A stretch of DNA of 42,228 bases from Desmonostoc muscorum FACHB-395 (GTDB lineage Bacteria > Cyanobacteriota > Cyanobacteriia > Cyanobacteriales > Nostocaceae), in the NCBI RefSeq assembly GCF_014698035.1, contig NZ_JACJSF010000070.1:1-42228 (forward strand), written 5' to 3'. The notes under the pieces were generated by a model that was given only the letters and a program-made list of their open reading frames with translations, did no database searches and was not told the origin of the DNA. The translations under genes were made by a program, and so were the position numbers. Numbering within the stretch: the first letter of the stretch is position 1; each line of letters begins with the position of its first letter. Of the stretch, positions 32,609-41,700 are shown piece after piece.

Positions 32609-34051
32609 ATGGGTGATATAAACTGGACTCGACGAGATTTTATTAAAGGAATAGGAGCAACCACAACCGGGATAGCGCTGTCCTCCTGTGGAATTTCAGG
32701 AGATAGATCCGCCAAAGGGCTAACAGAAGAAGCTTTAGCTGTAAAACCAGTAGTTAGATCGCAAGACCTAGAAAAATCCGATCTCACCATTGGTTACGTT
32801 CCTGTTAATGATTGTGCGCCATTTGCGATCGCCTGGAAAAAAGGCTTCTTCCACAAATATGGTTTGAACGTCACACTCAACCGCGAGGCTAGCTGGGCCA
32901 CCTCCCGCGACGGTTTAATTTTTGGTCGCCTAGATGCTTCACCCGTAGTATCTGGTGCTGTTACCAACGCCAGAATTGGTGCAGAAGGCGCACGCCACGC
33001 CCTCTTGTGTGCAGCCATGACGATTCACCGCCACGGTAACGCCATGACAATGAACAAAGCTATGTGGGATTTTGGGCTGCGCCCGTGGTATGAATATCAA
33101 GAAAAATATGGCGATCGCGCTTTAGAAGCCTTTGGGCGTGATTTTCGAGGCTACTTTGACAAGCAACCACCAGAAGGCAAAGTTTGGGCGGTAGTATTAA
33201 GTTCCTCCATTTACGAATACTTTATCCGTTACTTATCCGCCGCCGCAGGGGTTGATCCGCTTAAAGAGTTTCGCGTCATCATCGTACCGCCACCCCAAAT
33301 GGTGACAAACGTGCGGATTGGTGCAATGCAAGCTTACATGGTTGCAGAACCCTGGAATACAAGGGCAATAACAGGTAACGAAAACATCGGTTTTACCTTT
33401 GCACAAGGTAAAGAAGTCTGGTTGGGACACCCAGATCGTTTATTGGGAGTGATGGAATCTTTCATCGATAAATATCCCAAAACCTATCGTTCTCTAGTCA
33501 AGGCAATGATTGAAGCTTGCCAATATTGCAGCAAAGCAGAAAACCGCCAAGAAGTAGCTGAACTGCTTACAGAACGTTCCTTTACAGGTGCAAGACCCAA
33601 AAAGAAAGATGCCCCAATTGCGAAGTTTACCAGTCCGGGAATTCTCGGTAACTACAACTATGGCGGCTTTGATGGCAAAGACCGCACCATTCAAGCTGCC
33701 GATACTACCATTTTCTTCGATATTCCTGACAACCTTCCCAAACAACCAGAAGAACACTCAACATTCTTATGGCAATCGCGAAGTCTCTGGTTAATGACAC
33801 AAGCAGCGCGATGGGGACAAATTAAGGAATTTCCCAAAAATGCCGACAAACTAGCCCAACAAGGCTGGAGAACAGATTTATATCGCGAGATAGCATCTGA
33901 AATGGGCATAAAATGTCCCAAGGATGATTACAAGGTCGAACCACCAGAAGTATTTATAGATAAGAAAGGCTTCGATCCCAGCGATCCGGTGGGTTATCTG
34001 AATAGTTTTGCTATCAGGGCTAACGCTCCCACTAACTTTTTCCTGTCTTAA
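32609..34051 (+). CDS. ABC transporter substrate-binding lipoprotein, NrtA/CmpA-like
   Basis: A 480-residue protein with a twin-arginine start (NWTRRDFIKG) and a lipobox (ALSSC, Cys27), so it is likely exported folded and lipid-anchored. The body begins LTIGYVPVNDCAPFAIAWKK, a pattern of the NrtA/SsuA/TauA binding-protein group, with YGLNVTL and ASWATSRDGLIFGRLDASPV. The ligand pocket differs from classical NrtA around HRHGNAMTMNKAMW. A long C-terminal part (about 330-480) has FFDIPDNLPKQPEEHSTFLW, as in NrtA-type proteins. Nitrate, bicarbonate, taurine or another anion/solute are all open. It follows the permease by 86 bases. Confidence 0.85.
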   Translation: MGDINWTRRDFIKGIGATTTGIALSSCGISGDRSAKGLTEEALAVKPVVRSQDLEKSDLTIGYVPVNDCAPFAIAWKKGFFHKYGLNVTLNREASWATSRDGLIFGRLDASPVVSGAVTNARIGAEGARHALLCAAMTIHRHGNAMTMNKAMWDFGLRPWYEYQEKYGDRALEAFGRDFRGYFDKQPPEGKVWAVVLSSSIYEYFIRYLSAAAGVDPLKEFRVIIVPPPQMVTNVRIGAMQAYMVAEPWNTRAITGNENIGFTFAQGKEVWLGHPDRLLGVMESFIDKYPKTYRSLVKAMIEACQYCSKAENRQEVAELLTERSFTGARPKKKDAPIAKFTSPGILGNYNYGGFDGKDRTIQAADTTIFFDIPDNLPKQPEEHSTFLWQSRSLWLMTQAARWGQIKEFPKNADKLAQQGWRTDLYREIASEMGIKCPKDDYKVEPPEVFIDKKGFDPSDPVGYLNSFAIRANAPTNFFLS

Positions 34052-34155
34052 ATCCCAAGTTTAAATCTTGACCCTGGCAATTTTAGATTTTAGATTTTCG
34101 GTACAAGTCGCGGTTAATCCAAAATTGATTGACTAAATTATTTCGGGAGCCTTTG

Positions 34156-34995
34156 ATGATGGAATATACCTCATTACCTATTAATACCCAGACTGGAGTT
34201 CTGCCCCGCACTGGATTTTTAGAAATTGAAAATTTAGTCAAGTCTTATCCGACACCTGATAAAGATAACTTTGTCGTTTTAGATGGAGTTAATCTAACGA
34301 TTGGTGAAGATGAATATATTTCTGTAATTGGTCACTCTGGTTGCGGGAAATCAACCCTATTAAAGATAGTAGCTGGTTTAGAAAAAGCCACTTCCGGATC
34401 AGTTCGGCTTGATGGCAAAGAAATCCGTCAGCCAGGAGCCGAAAGGATGATGGTATTTCAGAACTATTCATTGTTACCTTGGTTAACGGTGCGAGAAAAT
34501 ATCCGGTTAGCTGTGGATGAAGTGCTAAAAAATGCTAATCGGGCTGAAAAAATTAGCATTGTAAATGAACACTTGGCAATGGTAAACTTGACGGCGGCAG
34601 CTGACAAATATCCTGATGAAATCTCTGGAGGTATGAAACAACGAGTAGGTATTGCCAGAGCCTTAGCAATTCGTCCCAAAATGTTACTGATGGATGAACC
34701 TTTTGGGGCACTAGATGCGCTAACTCGTGGTAAATTGCAACGGCAAGTATTGGATATTTGGGAAAATAATCGTCAAGCAGTGATGATGATTACTCACGAT
34801 GTAGACGAAGCAATTTATATGTCCGATCGCATCGTCTTGATGACTAATGGCCCATCTGCTAGTATAGGAGAGATTTTAGAAGTTCCTTTTGAGCATCCAC
34901 GCGATCGCGCAGCCATGCGAAACTCAAAAGAATATTTTGAACTCCGCAACCACGCCCTAAATTTTCTCGATCGATATTTTGCACAAGACGAGTAA
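34156..34995 (+). CDS. ABC transporter ATPase, NrtD/SsuB/TauB-like
   Basis: From ATG 34156 the protein has 279 residues; GGGAG lies seven bases upstream. A TTG at 34129 would add nine residues and is less likely. Walker A is GHSGCGKST, the Q-loop is VFQNYSLLPW, the ABC signature is SGGMKQR, Walker B is LLMDEPFGALD, and the switch His is in THDVDEA. All are intact. It powers the permease and binding protein encoded just upstream. A second riboswitch begins 28 bases after its stop. Confidence 0.92.
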   Translation: MMEYTSLPINTQTGVLPRTGFLEIENLVKSYPTPDKDNFVVLDGVNLTIGEDEYISVIGHSGCGKSTLLKIVAGLEKATSGSVRLDGKEIRQPGAERMMVFQNYSLLPWLTVRENIRLAVDEVLKNANRAEKISIVNEHLAMVNLTAAADKYPDEISGGMKQRVGIARALAIRPKMLLMDEPFGALDALTRGKLQRQVLDIWENNRQAVMMITHDVDEAIYMSDRIVLMTNGPSASIGEILEVPFEHPRDRAAMRNSKEYFELRNHALNFLDRYFAQDE

Positions 34996-35023
34996 ATTAG
35001 ATTATCATTTTTTTTAGTGGGTA

Positions 35024-35132
35024 GCCTAATTCAAATTCATGAAAGCTGGATTTGGAACGGAGGAACCAATGTTTGGGGCTAATCTTATGAGAGACACCTT
35101 CCAGTCTTAGCCCGTCAGCTAACTCCGTAGGC
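35024..35132 (+). promoter_or_regulatory. ydaO/yuaA-type c-di-AMP riboswitch 2, upstream of the UspA-like gene
   Basis: GCCTAATTC (from 35024), GGAACGGAGGAACCA, TTTGGGGCTAATCTTATG, CTTAGCCCGTCAGCTAAC and CCGTAGGC (ending 35132) repeat the blocks of riboswitch 1 and the ydaO consensus. GCCTA/TAGGC close the outer helix. The variable arm is short. GGAACCCC soon after (from 35139) can pair with GGGGTTTCC near 35177, a possible expression-platform stem; no T-run follows it. Confidence 0.87.
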
Positions 35133-35292
35133 AATGGAAGGAACCCCCAAGACTTTGGCTGTAATACAGTTATTATTGGGGTTTCCTGGACTGATTTAAG
35201 ATTTGCAATTTTGGTTATCGTTACTCAATCTAAAATCCAAAATTGTTCGACTGAGCGTAGCCGTACCCCTCTGGGGAAGCAAGCTACACGTA

Positions 35293-35308
35293 GCGTTCCG
35301 CAGGAAAG
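35293..35308 (+). repeat. Dispersed repeat GCGTTCCGCAGGAAAG
   Basis: Exact 16-base copy of 2686-2701. It sits in a larger repeat-like stretch (AGCGTAGCCGTACCCC...GCAAGCTACACGTAGCG) between riboswitch 2 and the UspA-like gene. Confidence 0.5.
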
Positions 35309-35375
35309 TCCAAAAATCTAAAATTTGTCCCCCTGCTTCTCATTACTAATTCATTTCATTGGGAGAAGTAAAGCT

Positions 35376-36008
35376 GTGCAAATCAAGCCAATGTTAGCAC
35401 GTCTGCAAAGTGCCACAGGTCGCAATGACTTAATTGAACAAATGGTACTAGTGCCAGAACCAAGAAAACCTTTCTCTAAAGAACCTCAAAAAGCAAAAGC
35501 AGTTAATTTAATTGTTGCTTATGACGCATCTCCTAACAGTCATACGGCGCTAGATATTGCTTTCTGGATTGCCCATCAAACGCGTTTAGCTACTAATGCA
35601 GAAGTCACTGTTCAAGCTGTTTATGTGGTAGAAGACAATCAAAGCAGTCAATATCCAAATATCTTGAGCTTTCCACAACAGACTTCATTAGAATGTCAAA
35701 TCAGTGAAGTATCAAAGTCTGTGACACAGGTATTAACTCAACCCAAATTGCAGACAGTGGTAACTCCCCTACAACAAGCAGATATAATTCTCTGGCAAGC
35801 CCGAAGTCTGGCTGAAGAATGGCAAGGTTCCTTCAAATCTCATTTGCGGTTTGGCAGCATTTCCACAGAACTTCACAAAGTTGTTGAATCAGAAGCCGCC
35901 GATATTCTATTTCTCGGTTGCCAATCTGTTAATCATCCGATGATTGAAGCATTAGGTTATAATTTCCCCTGCGCCGTTTTGGGTATTCCCAGTTGTATTG
36001 ATGAATAA
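35376..36008 (+). CDS. Universal stress protein (UspA)-like protein
   Basis: From GTG 35376 the protein has 210 residues; GGGAGAAG lies just upstream, while the longer open frame from 35325 lacks such a site. It has NLIVAYDASPNSHTALDIAF in the first half and EAADILFLGCQ late, the usual positions of a UspA fold. The expected G-x2-G-x9-G-S/T nucleotide loop is not clear, so ATP binding is doubtful. It lies between riboswitch 2 and an ion transporter, so a c-di-AMP-linked stress role is plausible (inference). Confidence 0.65.
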   Translation: MQIKPMLARLQSATGRNDLIEQMVLVPEPRKPFSKEPQKAKAVNLIVAYDASPNSHTALDIAFWIAHQTRLATNAEVTVQAVYVVEDNQSSQYPNILSFPQQTSLECQISEVSKSVTQVLTQPKLQTVVTPLQQADIILWQARSLAEEWQGSFKSHLRFGSISTELHKVVESEAADILFLGCQSVNHPMIEALGYNFPCAVLGIPSCIDE

Positions 36009-36057
36009 TCGCTGTTTAAAATTTCAGTAATTTTTATCCAATTGTAATCATAAGATA

Positions 36058-36084
36058 AGTCACCTAAAACTAGGTGGCTTTTTT
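36058..36084 (+). terminator. Terminator between the UspA-like gene and the transporter gene
   Basis: AGTCACCT (36058-36065) pairs with AGGTGGCT (36072-36079), including one G-U pair, followed by TTTTTT. It would end transcripts from riboswitch 2 before the transporter unless read through. Confidence 0.8.
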
Positions 36085-36121
36085 CGCTACTATGCAACCA
36101 ATAAAACTTCAGGAGTAAGAT

Positions 36122-37459
36122 GTGGACAACTGGCAAGCAATCCTTAGTGTAATTACATTTATAAGCGTCATTATTTTAGTGATGACGGAATGGGTACATC
36201 TCACCATCGCAGCATTATTGGGAGCATTATTATTAGTTTTTACCAACGTCATGACTTTAGAAGAAGCTGTTGGTTACATCGGCAACAGTCATGGAACACT
36301 CGGTTTATTCTTTGGAGTTATGGTGCTAGTGCGGGCTTTTGAACCTACCAAGATATTTGATTATTTAGCAACTCAAATAGTACTCCTGGCTAAGGGACAA
36401 GGCAAGCGTTTATTACTCGGAATTGTGGCTATTGTGACACCTATCTGTGCAGTTTTACCAAATGCCACAACAGTAATGTTGTTAGCGCCTTTAATTCCAC
36501 CAATGGCGAAGGAAGTCGGGATAAATTTTGTTCCCTTGTTAATTTTAATGGTATTTGTTGCTAATAGTGCCGGACTTCTTACGTTAGTTGGAGATCCAGC
36601 TACCTTTATTGTTGGTGATGCTGTGAATATCAGCTTTACAGATTATTTGTTTAAATTGAGTTTAGGAGGAGTAATTGCCGTTGCTATAGTAATTGCAACA
36701 CTACCATTTTTATTTCGTAAAATTTGGAATACCCAGTTAGATAATTTAGAAGAACTACCACATCCACAAATTAATCATCCACGAGCTTTAAGCTTTGGTG
36801 CAGTTATAGTATTTTTCGTCCTGCTATTTTTTGTCGTTGGAGAAACTCTACCAGTTCCGGTTTCGCCTGCTGCCGCAGCTTTGTTAGGAGCAGCTTTAGC
36901 TTTGCTGTTATCGCACCATAGCAGAATCGATTCAGTTAACAATATTTTGCGGGATGTAGACTGGAGTACATTAATATTTTTTATGAGTATTTTTGTGCTA
37001 ATTGGAGGGTTAGAAAAAACAGGTGTAATTAATGGTTTATCAGGAATATTGGCAGCAATATTAGGAAAAAATATTATCCTGGGTTCCCTGGTTTTATTGT
37101 TTTTTGTAGGTATATTATCCAGCGTAATCCCCAATATTCCTTTAGTGGTGGGGATGGTTCCCTTACTTAAACAATACATTGTTACTGTGGGATTAGCACC
37201 CGCAGAAGTTCTAGCACAAGATTTTCAAGGGCAGTTTCCCCCAGAAGTATTACCGCTTTTTTATGCCATGATGTTTGGTGCAACTTTGGGAGGTAATGGC
37301 ACATTAGTAGGGGCATCATCTAATATCGTCGCTGCCGGTATTTCTGAGCAGCATGGACGACGCATCTCGTTTAAAACTTTCCTTCACTACGGCATTCCAG
37401 TGATGCTGTTGCAACTGGTAGCTTCGGCTTTGTATGTGTTGTTTCGCTTTTTGCTTTAG
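36122..37459 (+). CDS. ArsB/NhaD/SLC13 (ion transporter superfamily) membrane transporter
   Basis: A 445-residue protein starting at GTG 36122 with AGGAG six bases before it. About eleven or twelve helices are present. Two inverted half-units carry the motifs AVLPNATTVMLLAPLI / GLLTLVGDPATFIVGDA and SVIPNIPLVVGMVPLL / GGNGTLVGASSNIVAAG, where the P-N and G(D/S)P or GASSN hairpins form the ion site. The family exchanges Na+ or arsenite or carries anions; the substrate cannot be told. It follows riboswitch 2 and the UspA-like gene, though a terminator stands between. Confidence 0.88.
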   Translation: MDNWQAILSVITFISVIILVMTEWVHLTIAALLGALLLVFTNVMTLEEAVGYIGNSHGTLGLFFGVMVLVRAFEPTKIFDYLATQIVLLAKGQGKRLLLGIVAIVTPICAVLPNATTVMLLAPLIPPMAKEVGINFVPLLILMVFVANSAGLLTLVGDPATFIVGDAVNISFTDYLFKLSLGGVIAVAIVIATLPFLFRKIWNTQLDNLEELPHPQINHPRALSFGAVIVFFVLLFFVVGETLPVPVSPAAAALLGAALALLLSHHSRIDSVNNILRDVDWSTLIFFMSIFVLIGGLEKTGVINGLSGILAAILGKNIILGSLVLLFFVGILSSVIPNIPLVVGMVPLLKQYIVTVGLAPAEVLAQDFQGQFPPEVLPLFYAMMFGATLGGNGTLVGASSNIVAAGISEQHGRRISFKTFLHYGIPVMLLQLVASALYVLFRFLL

Positions 37460-37463
37460 ATAA

Positions 37464-37495
37464 AGGTAGGGGCAATTCATGAATTGCCCCTACCT
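37464..37495. repeat. Perfect 32-base palindrome
   Basis: AGGTAGGGGCAATTCA followed by its exact reverse complement TGAATTGCCCCTACCT, four bases after the transporter stop. The same intergenic region holds another repeat-like text, GGGCGGGCAAGATGCCCACC (about 37563). It may serve as a transcript end or be a dispersed palindromic repeat. Confidence 0.65.
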
Positions 37496-37647
37496 GAAAA
37501 CTAGGGTTTAGATTACTATTTGCGGAAGTCTTAAGCTGTTACGTATACAACTTGCATTATCAGGGCGGGCAAGATGCCCACCCCACAATCATATTGAAAA
37601 AATATTAGTGCAAATTAAAGGCGTAACAGCTTATATAGCTGTGGTTA

Positions 37648-37851
37648 CTAATAGCTAATTATGTGTAATACATCGCGTAAGACACTATAGCCAGCTAAAT
37701 CCCAAAGCAAATAGGCAAGAAAACCAATTGCTGCCAAACGACCGTTCCAGATTTCAGCTTGAGGAGTCCAACCAAACAAAAAAGCATTGCGGTCTACACC
37801 ATTGTAGGCTTTAGCAACAGGTGCTAAATCAGTAGAAGATCGAGGTTCCAT
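37648..37851 (-). CDS. High-light-inducible protein (Hlip/SCP)
   Basis: A 67-residue one-helix protein of the CAB/ELIP family. The chlorophyll-binding signature EIWNGRLAAIGFLAYLLWDL has the Glu, Asn-Gly-Arg and small residues needed for helix pairing. It sits in the thylakoid membrane and protects chlorophyll during assembly and high light. It is almost identical from FLFGWTPQAEIWNG onward to the neighbouring copy, so the two arose by tandem duplication. Transcribed with or after the copy at 37894, 42 bases apart. Confidence 0.93.
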   Translation of the reverse strand: MEPRSSTDLAPVAKAYNGVDRNAFLFGWTPQAEIWNGRLAAIGFLAYLLWDLAGYSVLRDVLHIISY

Positions 37852-37893
37852 TTTTTTTCTCCAATATCCAGTAAGTTTTCAAAGGTTCAATCT

Positions 37894-38106
37894 TTAGTAG
37901 CCAACTAAGTGCAGTACGTCGCGTAAAACGCTATAGCCAGCTAAATCCCAAAGCAAATAGGCGAGAAAACCAATTGCTGCCAAACGACCATTCCAAATTT
38001 CGGCTTGAGGAGTCCAGCCAAACAGAAAAGCGTTACGGTCTATACCGTTGTATTCTGGTGCAACAGGTGGTAAGTCAGCAGAAGACCGAGTTTCTTGAGT
38101 TGCCAT
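37894..38106 (-). CDS. High-light-inducible protein, second tandem copy
   Basis: A 70-residue protein from ATG 38106 (MATQETRSSADL); GGAG lies seven bases upstream, and the TTG four codons earlier is rejected because it overlaps that site. The CAB signature EIWNGRLAAIGF is intact. It is the first of the pair in transcription order. The 40-residue core is the same as in the 37648 gene; the N-terminus and the last residues differ. Confidence 0.93.
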   Translation of the reverse strand: MATQETRSSADLPPVAPEYNGIDRNAFLFGWTPQAEIWNGRLAAIGFLAYLLWDLAGYSVLRDVLHLVGY

Positions 38107-38147
38107 TTGTTTCTCCAAAATTTCTTAGCTTTTGAGATGTTTAATTT

Positions 38148-38210
38148 CTAGCAGTCAATCAGATGTAAAACATCGCGCTGGACACTATAACCGACTAAAT
38201 TCTAAAGCAA
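38148..38210 (-). pseudogene. Decayed 3' end of a third Hlip copy
   Basis: The minus strand reads LL*NLVGYSVQRDVLHLIDC*, against LLWDLAGYSVLRDVLHLVGY in the intact copies. The Trp codon has become TAG and further substitutions have built up. Nothing of the CAB motif remains upstream, so only the last 20 codons persist. Confidence 0.8.
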
Positions 38211-38734
38211 ATTATTCTTTATGCAAGTATTGGCAAATCTCTGGAATAATGAGTTGCCATCTTGTTGTCATCAACAATTCATTTGTTAACTTTAATGTAG
38301 CTATTTATAACTAGATTGCTTTCTGCCTGTAGGCACAAACTACAGGCACTTCTTGGGGACGATAATCAACAACATATTAGTGCAGACAAATCCACCCTGA
38401 GAGGGTGATAAAAAGATAATTATAAATAAATGTAAAGTTCTAGTAATCAAACTATAGCTTGGGCAAAATCAATCATTTTGATTAAGCAGTTAAAATTAAG
38501 AGCGTGGCAGCCAATAATTAACCAAATTTTTAACTACTTTTATCGTTAGATAATAAAATTTATATCTTTTGCTGTATATAGTTTTCAGCCCTTGGAGAGA
38601 TGCTTTCAACAGCTAAATTCTACGATTCTGAACTAAACAGTTAGGTATTGCCATAGGTACAGACAAAAATACTAAGAGTTGCTTCTCAAGAAAATCTTAA
38701 TTCCCCAAATTTAAACTTAGTAGAAGGAAATACA
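38211..38734. other. Intergenic region upstream of the large repeat protein
   Basis: About 520 bases without a gene. It has a 9-bp perfect stem TGCCTGTAG/CTACAGGCA (38324-38348) and a small stem CACCCT/AGGGTG (38393-38407), both possible structured elements or dispersed repeats. A plus-strand frame at 38132-38314 overlaps the Hlip remnant and is not credited. The remainder is AT-rich and featureless. Confidence 0.5.
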
Positions 38735-41700
38735 ATGTTCCAAAGTACGGAAATCATGCTGGGACTCTACAAACCACTATTGTGGTTAGCACAGATTCCA
38801 GTAGATCCCTCAAACGTCACGCCAGCACAGGCATCGGTTCTGACTTCCGGGCCGCGCTTTTTTGTGGCCTTAATCTCCGGCGTGATCCTAGCCTTTGCTT
38901 TCCAATTAGTTCTAACTAATCTTTCCCTTGCAGCCGGTATTTCCTATCTGGGGCACTCATCTGACTCGGATTCAGATTCTGGGGAAGTCGGAAGTTTGGG
39001 CGGCAGCATTCGCAAAATCGGTACAGCAGTAGGGATTTGGACGTTATTCACTGTAACGATCGCTCTATTAATTGCCTGTTTCCTGGCAGTTAAATTGAGC
39101 CTTGTAATCTTAGATCCAGGATTGGGAGCAATTCTCGGTTTAGTAATTTGGGGTGCTTACTTTTTACTCCTCGTTTGGGTAAGTTCCACTACTGTGGGTT
39201 CCTTAATTGGCTCAGTCGTAAATACGGCAACTTCCGGTTTTCAGGCGATTATGGGTACAGCTACAGCCGCACTAGGCGCGAAAGCTGTCAATAATCAAGT
39301 TGTCGCAACAGCTGAAGCCGCCGCCGCCGCCATTCGCCGAGAATTAGGAAGCGGCATCGACCCTGGAAGTATTCGGGAGAACATAGAAGATTATTTAGAT
39401 AAGCTGCGTCCACCAGAGTTGGATGTGTCGAAAATTCGGAGTGATTTTGAAAATTTACTCAACGATCCCCAATTAAAAGCGATCGCAGGGACTCCAGATA
39501 TTCGCAACATCGACCGCCAAAAATTTATCGAGTTAGTCAGCAGCCGCACCGACCTTTCCAAAAAAGACGTTACCCGCATTGCTGATACTTTATATAAGGT
39601 TTGGCAACAGGTAGTAAGTCAGCATTCACCCACCGAAGACCGGATGGGTGAGTTAATGGATTATCTGAAATCACTTCCAGCAGGACAAAGTAAGACAGAT
39701 GAACTTAACGCCAAGCTGGATCGGTTAGTTGCAGAAACACGTGGTTCCAAAGAAGCTGACCAAAAGGCATCTACTACTGGGCCAATTCAAAGTACAATCC
39801 AGCAAGGACTATCCGCCTTAACCGGCATTGTGTTAGGACGGGCAGATTTATCTGATTTGGATGTGGAAAAAATCTTGGGTAGCCTTACCACAGCCAAAGA
39901 TAAAGTCACCCAACAGGCAGATAAGTTAGGTTTGCCAACACCATCACAACCCTATAGCCCAATTCGATCTGATGTCGAAAATTATCTGTACAACACTTAT
40001 GCTTGGCAACTAAGCCCAGAAAAAATTGCTCAAGAATTTCGTGATGTCATTTTCGACCCAGCAGCCGATCCTGGAATAGTTCGCAGAGAACTAGAAAGAT
40101 TATCACGTAACGATTTCGTCAAAATTCTCCAACAACGAGGACTACTTACCCAAAGCCAAATTCAGCGCATTGCAGATCGGCTAGAAGTTGTCCGCAAAGA
40201 TGTGCTGGTGACAGTTACAGGTATCGAAGAAAGAGAAATAGTCCAAGACTTGCAACGCGCAGTAGAAAGTTATCTGCTCGTTACCCCGAAAACAGATTTG
40301 ACACCTGAAGGCATTGAGCAGAATTTTAAACCACTGTTGCAAGACTCAGATGCAGATTATGAAACCCTGACATTACGACTGGCGCACATTGAACGTCAAG
40401 AAATCCGGGAGATATTGCTGGAACGTAATGATGTTCAGCTATATGAAGTAGACAGCATTCTGGATGAATTGGAAAAACAACGCGATCGCGTCTTGATAGA
40501 ATCCAAAGGATTAGCTGAACAAGCACAATATCAAGCAGAAACCCTGTGGTTGAATGTGGAATCATATCTGCGTAACACCGGGAAATCAGAACTGAATCCT
40601 GATGCTATCCGCGCGGAGTTCAAAAAGCTATTAGAAGATCCCCAAGCTGGAATTAGCTCAATTCGGGCGCGGTTGTCTCGCTTTGACCGCGATACCTTAG
40701 TGCAATTGTTGAGTCAGCGCCAAGATTTGAGTGAAGATCAAGTTAATCAAATCATCAATGCGGCTGAAGAGTCGTGGCATAACATTCGCCACACACCCCA
40801 AGCTGTAGTAGATAAAGCCAAAGAGCAATACGACTCTGTTACCACCACGATCGCAGATTATCTACGGAATACTGGTAAACAAGAACTGAATCCTGAAGGT
40901 ATTCAGCGAGATTTGAGTAAATTGTTTGAAAATCCCAAAGAGGGAGCCAGCGCACTGCGCCATCGATTGTCGCAGTTAGACCGAGATACGCTGGTGAAGT
41001 TGCTCAGTCAACGTCAAGACTTGAGTGAACAACAAGTTAATGAAATAATTGATTCCACCCAAACTTCGATTCGTAACTTTATACGTGCGCCTCGTCGTTT
41101 AGCTACTCGTACACAGCAAAGAGCAGAAACATTCAAAGCTTATCTGGAAGAGTATCTGCGCCAAACTGGTAAAGAAGAACTCAATCCTGAAGGTATTAAA
41201 CGCGACTTGCAACTACTATTGCACGATCCGCGAGTGGGGGTAGAAAGTTTTAGCGATCGCCTTTCCCATTTTGACCGTGATACCATCATCGCCCTGCTGA
41301 AGATTCGGGAAGATATGTCTGATGAAGAAGCAGCGCGGATTGCCGATAACATGGTGTCCGTCAGGGATCAATTTGTAGAACAAGTGCGGAATATCCAACG
41401 AGGCATTCAAGATGCAATTGATGGGGTTTTTGCCCGCATCCGCAACTATCTTAACTCCCTGGATCGCCCGGAACTCAATTACGATAGCATCAAGGGCGAT
41501 GTCCGCACATTTTTTGATGATCCTCAAGCGGGATTTGATGCCCTGCGCGATCGCCTATCTTCTTTTGATCGTGAGACTTTAGTAGCAATTATGAGTTCTC
41601 GTGAGGACATCTCTGAGGAAGATGCCAACCGGATCATCGACCAAATTGAACGGGCCCGCAACACAGTATTGCAACGTGCAGAACGCATACAGCAAGAAGC

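Noticed and set aside
34129..34155. TTG start for the ABC ATPase
   Set aside because: ATG 34156 has GGGAG at a good distance; the extra nine residues have no support.
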